Source: CAZZCN01 sp964652975 | Lineage (GTDB): Bacteria; Bacillota; Clostridia; Saccharofermentanales; UBA5734 | DNA: 34,945 bases | NCBI GenBank assembly: GCA_964652975.1 | Contig: CAZZCN010000028.1 | Coordinates: forward strand, 1-34,945 | Direction of reading: 5' to 3' | Shown: positions 31,480-34,945 of the stretch, in pieces | Layout: every line of letters begins with the position of its first letter | Position numbering within the stretch: the stretch's first letter is position 1 | The notes under the pieces: generated by a model | What the model was told of the DNA's origin: nothing | Database searches by the model: none | Seen by the model: the letters and a program-made list of their open reading frames with translations, nothing else | Program-made: the position numbers and the translations under genes

Positions 31480-32571
31480 ATGATTAAATTCGATTCAGAT
31501 TATTTAGAAGGCGCACATCCGAAGATAATGCAAAAATTATTTGACACTAACTTTGAGCAGACGGTTGCATACTCTGAAGATGAATATAGTAAAATGGCTG
31601 CAAAGTTTATAAAAGAGAAGTGCGGATACGTTGATGAAAAGACCAATTCATTGCCAAATAAAAATGATACTGACAATGAAACAATCAACAATTGTGCTGT
31701 TCATTTCCTGGTTGGCGGTACTCAGACTAATCTGACTCTCATATCCGCAGCATTAAGACCACATCAAGGCGTTCTTTCTGCAATTACCGGTCACATCAAT
31801 ATCCATGAATCCGGTGCGATTGAAGCCACCGGACATAAAGTTATTGAATTGCAAAGTACAGATGGCAAACTGACTTCCAAGCAAGTCACAGATGCTTATT
31901 TTTCACATTTTAATGACTGTAACAAAGAACACTGCGTACAACCCAAACTGGTATATATATCCAATCCAACAGAACTTGGAACCATTTACTCGAAAGAAGA
32001 GCTTCTTGACATCAGCAAAGTATGCAAAGACAACGATTTGCTACTTTACATGGACGGCGCTCGACTTGGATATGCACTTACTTCTGCAGCGAATGACCTT
32101 GATCTTCCAACAATAGCACAATGCTGTGATGCCTTTTATATAGGCGGCACAAAGGTAGGTGCATTGTTCGGAGAGGCTCTAGTAATTACCAACCCTTCTA
32201 TAAATAAGGATTTCAGATATATAATCAAACAAAAAGGAGGGCTCCTTGCAAAAGGGAGACTCCTTGGGGTGCAGTTTTTGGAATTGTTCAGGGACGACCT
32301 CTATTTTAAAATCGGCCGCCATGCAAACGACTGTGCACAGATAATTAAAGATTCTCTTGTGTCGAAGGGATATCCTTTTCTGACAGAAAGTAGCACGAAC
32401 CAGCAGTTTCCAATCATGCCAGATAGAGATCTTGCAGCATTGGATTCAAAATATTCTTACTCATACTGGCAACGAATCGACGCAGACCACAGTGCAGTAA
32501 GGTTTTGCACTGGATGGGCTACCAAAGAGGAAGATGCAAGACAACTGGCCGAGGATATTATAGCGTTTTGA
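31480..32571 (+). CDS. Low-specificity L-threonine aldolase / beta-eliminating lyase family
   Basis: A PLP-dependent fold-type I enzyme of 363 aa, predicted to split threonine (or allo-threonine) into glycine and acetaldehyde. The segments VHFLVGGTQTNLTLISAALR, HINIHESGAIEATGHK, LYMDGARLGYAL (Asp that contacts the PLP ring) and YIGGTKVGALFGEA (Lys that binds PLP) match the aldolase/beta-eliminating lyase family, and GGLLAKGRLLGVQFLELF is also typical. The ATG at 31480 has AAGGAGA 9 nt upstream; an upstream TTG at 31459 overlaps the binding site and is unlikely. The gene is a single unit. Related beta-eliminating lyases share the fold, so the substrate is a family inference. Confidence 0.88.
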   Translation: MIKFDSDYLEGAHPKIMQKLFDTNFEQTVAYSEDEYSKMAAKFIKEKCGYVDEKTNSLPNKNDTDNETINNCAVHFLVGGTQTNLTLISAALRPHQGVLSAITGHINIHESGAIEATGHKVIELQSTDGKLTSKQVTDAYFSHFNDCNKEHCVQPKLVYISNPTELGTIYSKEELLDISKVCKDNDLLLYMDGARLGYALTSAANDLDLPTIAQCCDAFYIGGTKVGALFGEALVITNPSINKDFRYIIKQKGGLLAKGRLLGVQFLELFRDDLYFKIGRHANDCAQIIKDSLVSKGYPFLTESSTNQQFPIMPDRDLAALDSKYSYSYWQRIDADHSAVRFCTGWATKEEDARQLAEDIIAF

Positions 32572-32575
32572 ATTA

Positions 32576-32624
32576 AGTTATATATTATATGTTCCATCAA
32601 AACGCATTCGGCAAACTATTTATT
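32576..32624 (-). repeat. 49-nt dispersed repeat, copy B
   Basis: Reverse complement of the segment at 10712-10760, with 31 identical nt and about 45 of 49 overall. It begins 5 nt after the stop of the threonine-aldolase-type gene. It is not palindromic itself. Confidence 0.75.
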
Positions 32625-32796
32625 TGTTTTTTTATTATAAAATAAATAAGGTTGCTATAGTAATTTATAATCCATGAGATATTTTTTTCGCTGAGATATC
32701 CAGCACATATATAAGTTATTATGTTTCAAAAAAAATTACCATACAAAATATCAAAATATACATTAATGTATGGTAATAGAAAAATCTTTTATAAAC

Positions 32797-32830
32797 AAAA
32801 AAGGCAGTACCGATATTTTTCAGTACCGCC
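32797..32830 (-). terminator. Intrinsic terminator of argG
   Basis: Read on the minus strand: GGCGGTAC, a 12-nt loop, GTACTGCC, then TTTTTT. The 8-bp stem has one G-T pair. It sits about 30 nt downstream of the argG stop codon. Confidence 0.9.
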
Positions 32831-32860
32831 TCTTTATCTATGCAATAACTATAGCAACTA

Positions 32861-34087
32861 CTACTTGATATTATTTCTCTTCTTCATTTGCGCAACAACC
32901 TTAAGTGGAAGTCCAAAACAATTGATGAAACCACCGGCGTCCTTCTGGTCGTAAACATCGTCTTCGGCAAAGGTTGACAGTTTCTCTTCATAAAGCGAGA
33001 AGGGAGAGGTTGTACCTGCAGGCATTACATTGCCTTTGTACAATTTTAGTCTGACCTTTCCAGTGACATACTTCTGTGTCTCGTCAACAAAAACAGAAAG
33101 CGCCTCGCGAAGAGGATGAAACCACTGTCCGTAATAGACGAGTTCGGCAAATCTCTGTGAAACCAGGTCCTTGTAATGAAGAGTATCTCTGTCAATACAA
33201 AGCAACTCAAGCTCGCGATGTGCAAAATATAAAACCGTTCCACCGGGTGTCTCGTAAACTCCTCTGGATTTCATTCCGACAAGCCTGTTTTCGACCATGT
33301 CAACGATACCTACACCGTTGTCTCCGGCAACTTTATTCAAATATTCAAGCATCTTGATAGGTCCGGTGATTTTACCGTCAACACAGACAGGAATACCCTT
33401 TTCGAACTCAATCTCAACATAAGTCGGCTTGTCAGGGGCTTTCTCAGGTGATACCATGAGCTTCAATATTTCTTCGTATTTCGGTTCGTTGGCGGGATCC
33501 TCAAGGTCCATTCCTTCATGACTCAAGTGCCAGAGGTTCTGATCCATAGAATAATTGTCCTTCTTGGTAACAGGTACGGGAATGCCACGTTCATTAGCAT
33601 AATCAATCTCTTCATCACGTGATTTGATATCCCATAATCTCCAGGGAGCGATAATCTTGAGCTCAGGTGCAAGCGCCTTGACAGTTAACTCAAAACGCAC
33701 CTGGTCGTTTCCTTTGCCGGTGCAACCGTGGCATATAGCCGTGCAGCCTTCGCGCAGAGCGATCTCAACCATTCTCTTGGCTATGATGGGGCGTGCAAAA
33801 GAAGTTCCGAGCAGGTATTTGTTCTCATAAACTGCATTTGCCTTCAAAGTCGGGTAGATATAGTCCGTAATGAATTCCTCGGCGATGTCTTCAATAAAAA
33901 CCTTTGTGGCTCCGCATTTAAATGCCTTTGCCTCAAGAAACTCCCTGTCGATTCCAATGCCGACTTCTCCTGCCATTGCATAAACTTCGCAGTTATAATT
34001 TTCTAAAAGCCATGGGATGATGATAGAAGTGTCTAGCCCACCTGAATATGCTAAAAGAATTTTCTCTTTTTCTTGATTTTTTTCCAA
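32861..34087 (-). CDS. argG: Argininosuccinate synthase ArgG
   Basis: Joins citrulline and aspartate with ATP to make argininosuccinate, the penultimate step of arginine synthesis. The 408-aa cytosolic enzyme is complete. The ATP-binding P-loop-like motif is LLAYSGGLDTSIIIPWL near the N-terminus; further signatures are CHGCTGKGNDQVRFEL, APWRLWDIKSR, NLWHLSHEGMDLEDPANEP and KSRGVYETPGGTVLY. The start codon is TTG (34087), with GGAGG 9 nt upstream; no ATG competes. It is transcribed divergently from the aminotransferase gene, from a consensus-like promoter, and ended by an intrinsic terminator. argH, its usual partner, is not next to it in this window. Confidence 0.98.
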   Translation of the reverse strand: MEKNQEKEKILLAYSGGLDTSIIIPWLLENYNCEVYAMAGEVGIGIDREFLEAKAFKCGATKVFIEDIAEEFITDYIYPTLKANAVYENKYLLGTSFARPIIAKRMVEIALREGCTAICHGCTGKGNDQVRFELTVKALAPELKIIAPWRLWDIKSRDEEIDYANERGIPVPVTKKDNYSMDQNLWHLSHEGMDLEDPANEPKYEEILKLMVSPEKAPDKPTYVEIEFEKGIPVCVDGKITGPIKMLEYLNKVAGDNGVGIVDMVENRLVGMKSRGVYETPGGTVLYFAHRELELLCIDRDTLHYKDLVSQRFAELVYYGQWFHPLREALSVFVDETQKYVTGKVRLKLYKGNVMPAGTTSPFSLYEEKLSTFAEDDVYDQKDAGGFINCFGLPLKVVAQMKKRNNIK

Positions 34088-34126
34088 TGTCGTATACCTC
34101 CAAATATCTAAAGTTTTATGCGTAAA

Positions 34127-34155
34127 AGTATATCATCGACAAAACGTGATGTCAA
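34127..34155 (-). promoter_or_regulatory. argG promoter
   Basis: On the minus strand: TTGACA (34155-34150), a 17-nt spacer, TATACT (34132-34127), about 40 nt before the TTG start codon. No T-box or clear ARG box is recognised; TTTA-CGCA-TAAA just downstream of the -10 is a short palindrome that might bind a regulator. Confidence 0.8.
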
Positions 34156-34281
34156 AGATATTCGTGTGTGTTATAATTACAACCTGTTACTTAAAAAAAC
34201 AGTTTTTCGAAAAATCTATATAAGAAATAAAAAGTAATAAATAAAAAATAAGAAATAAGAAATATAAAAAAGGAAAGTAAA

Positions 34282-34945
34282 ATGGCATATCCGATATTAG
34301 ACCAAAACATTGGCAGAACTGCGGTTATCAATCACGAAATCAGGATTATTGATGATTCTCTGATTGAAGAACTTAAAAGACATGCTGATTCAATNNNNNN
34401 NNNNTCAATCCAGATTTATGAAGTAATCAGATGCATTGACGGGGTTTTGATATTTTTCGACGATCACATGGAGAGCATGGAGAAGTCGGTAGCAGAAATT
34501 AACAACACAAATCCTTTCTTTTTCGACAGTAATCAAATCAAAACCGATGCTGAGAAACTCATTTTGTCCGAGGGTATTCAAAACGGAAATATCAAAATCA
34601 TTATGACCGCTGAGGTTTGCGCAATTTTTGCATCGGCATTCTACTATCCATCTGAAAGCGTTTATGAATCAGGCGTTGCAGTAGGACTTATCGAGTGGGA
34701 AAGGCCTAATCCCAACGCGAAGCTTGTAAGTTCTGAATACAAGCTGGCAATGAGCCAAAAACTGCAGTCAGATGGACCTTTTGGCAAGTACTTTGAAACA
34801 CTTTTAGTTGCAAGAGATGGGCGTGTGACCGAAGGTAGCAGGACAAATGTGTTTTTTGTCGAAGGAAACAAGGTTTTTACCGCACCCAGGTATTCCATTC
34901 TTGAGGGGATAACCAGGAAATATGTATTGCAGGCGATTGAAGCCG
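34282..34945 (+). CDS. Class IV aminotransferase (branched-chain/D-amino acid type), partial
   Basis: A PLP enzyme of the BCAT/DAAT/ADC-lyase fold, cut off by the window end. The N-terminal part reads AVINHEIRIIDDSLIEELKR; IYEVIRCIDGVLIFFDDHME is the usual domain-1 signature; and NPNAKLVSSEYKLAMSQKL with LVARDGRVTEGSRTNVFFVE belong to the PLP-binding half. Ten N at 34395-34404 lie inside the gene but keep the frame; the bases TCAAT occur on both sides of the gap. AAAGGAAAG precedes the ATG at 34282. The exact reaction (branched-chain aminotransferase, D-alanine transaminase or aminodeoxychorismate lyase) cannot be decided from this part. It is divergent from argG across a ~195-nt AT-rich spacer. 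Confidence 0.85.
   Translation, partial: MAYPILDQNIGRTAVINHEIRIIDDSLIEELKRHADSXXXXSIQIYEVIRCIDGVLIFFDDHMESMEKSVAEINNTNPFFFDSNQIKTDAEKLILSEGIQNGNIKIIMTAEVCAIFASAFYYPSESVYESGVAVGLIEWERPNPNAKLVSSEYKLAMSQKLQSDGPFGKYFETLLVARDGRVTEGSRTNVFFVEGNKVFTAPRYSILEGITRKYVLQAIEA
34395..34404. other. Assembly gap (10 N)
   Basis: Ten undetermined bases inside the aminotransferase gene. The flanks both carry TCAAT (34390-34394 and 34405-34409), so the gap may be a scaffolding artefact between contigs that really overlap. Confidence 0.95.

Noticed and set aside
34088..34281. T-box or arginine riboregulator upstream of argG
   Set aside because: The leader from the predicted promoter is only about 40 nt, too short for a T-box, and no clear ARG box is seen.

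Overview
The window looks like the chromosome of a low-GC Bacillota bacterium, most likely a Clostridia member. It is AT-rich, has strong AGGAGG-type ribosome binding sites and TTGACA/TATAAT promoters, uses TTG and GTG starts, and carries families typical of that group (YitT, DUF4256, RlhA-like U32, HipBA, ImmA/IrrE). A run of 10 N near the right end shows it is a draft assembly. I cannot name the species.

Left third (1-6990): an accessory, partly decayed island. It opens with the tail of a RidA-like gene, then a DUF4143 ATPase, a small gene coupled to a frameshifted DUF4160 gene, a Fic-family protein behind an operator-rich promoter, a conserved hypothetical gene with a truncated DUF3788-like partner, and an intact hipBA toxin-antitoxin operon. 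Relic sequence lies between them, and two copies of a ~38-nt palindromic repeat (1937 and 6956) bracket most of it.

Middle (7095-22290): mostly single genes for housekeeping, stress and transport. These are a U32 RNA-hydroxylase-type protein, the chromate transporter ChrA, a DUF4256 protein, catalase-peroxidase KatG, an ArsB/NhaD-type permease, an ammonium transporter fused to its own PII regulator behind a leader terminator, a ZIP metal transporter, an Imm5-like protein, an HD phosphohydrolase, a PAS-GGDEF diguanylate cyclase, a previously unlisted His-rich micro-ORF and a YitT membrane protein.

Right third (22442-34945): a tocopherol-cyclase-like protein interrupted by a Thr/Ala/Ser microsatellite tract; the NAD biosynthesis genes nadA-nadB-nadC, preceded by a 12-copy heptanucleotide repeat and followed by tandem 53-nt hairpin repeats; an XRE-ImmA/IrrE antitoxin-type gene whose PIN partner was split by an IS200/IS605 element (intact tnpA, tnpB with one nonsense codon); a threonine-aldolase-type enzyme; argG on the minus strand; and the start of a class IV aminotransferase.

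The most notable items are the Amt-PII fusion with its attenuator-like leader, the reconstructable TnpA/TnpB insertion into a PIN toxin gene, the Fic gene (catalytic His replaced by Gln) with paired operators, and several unexplained repeat families.
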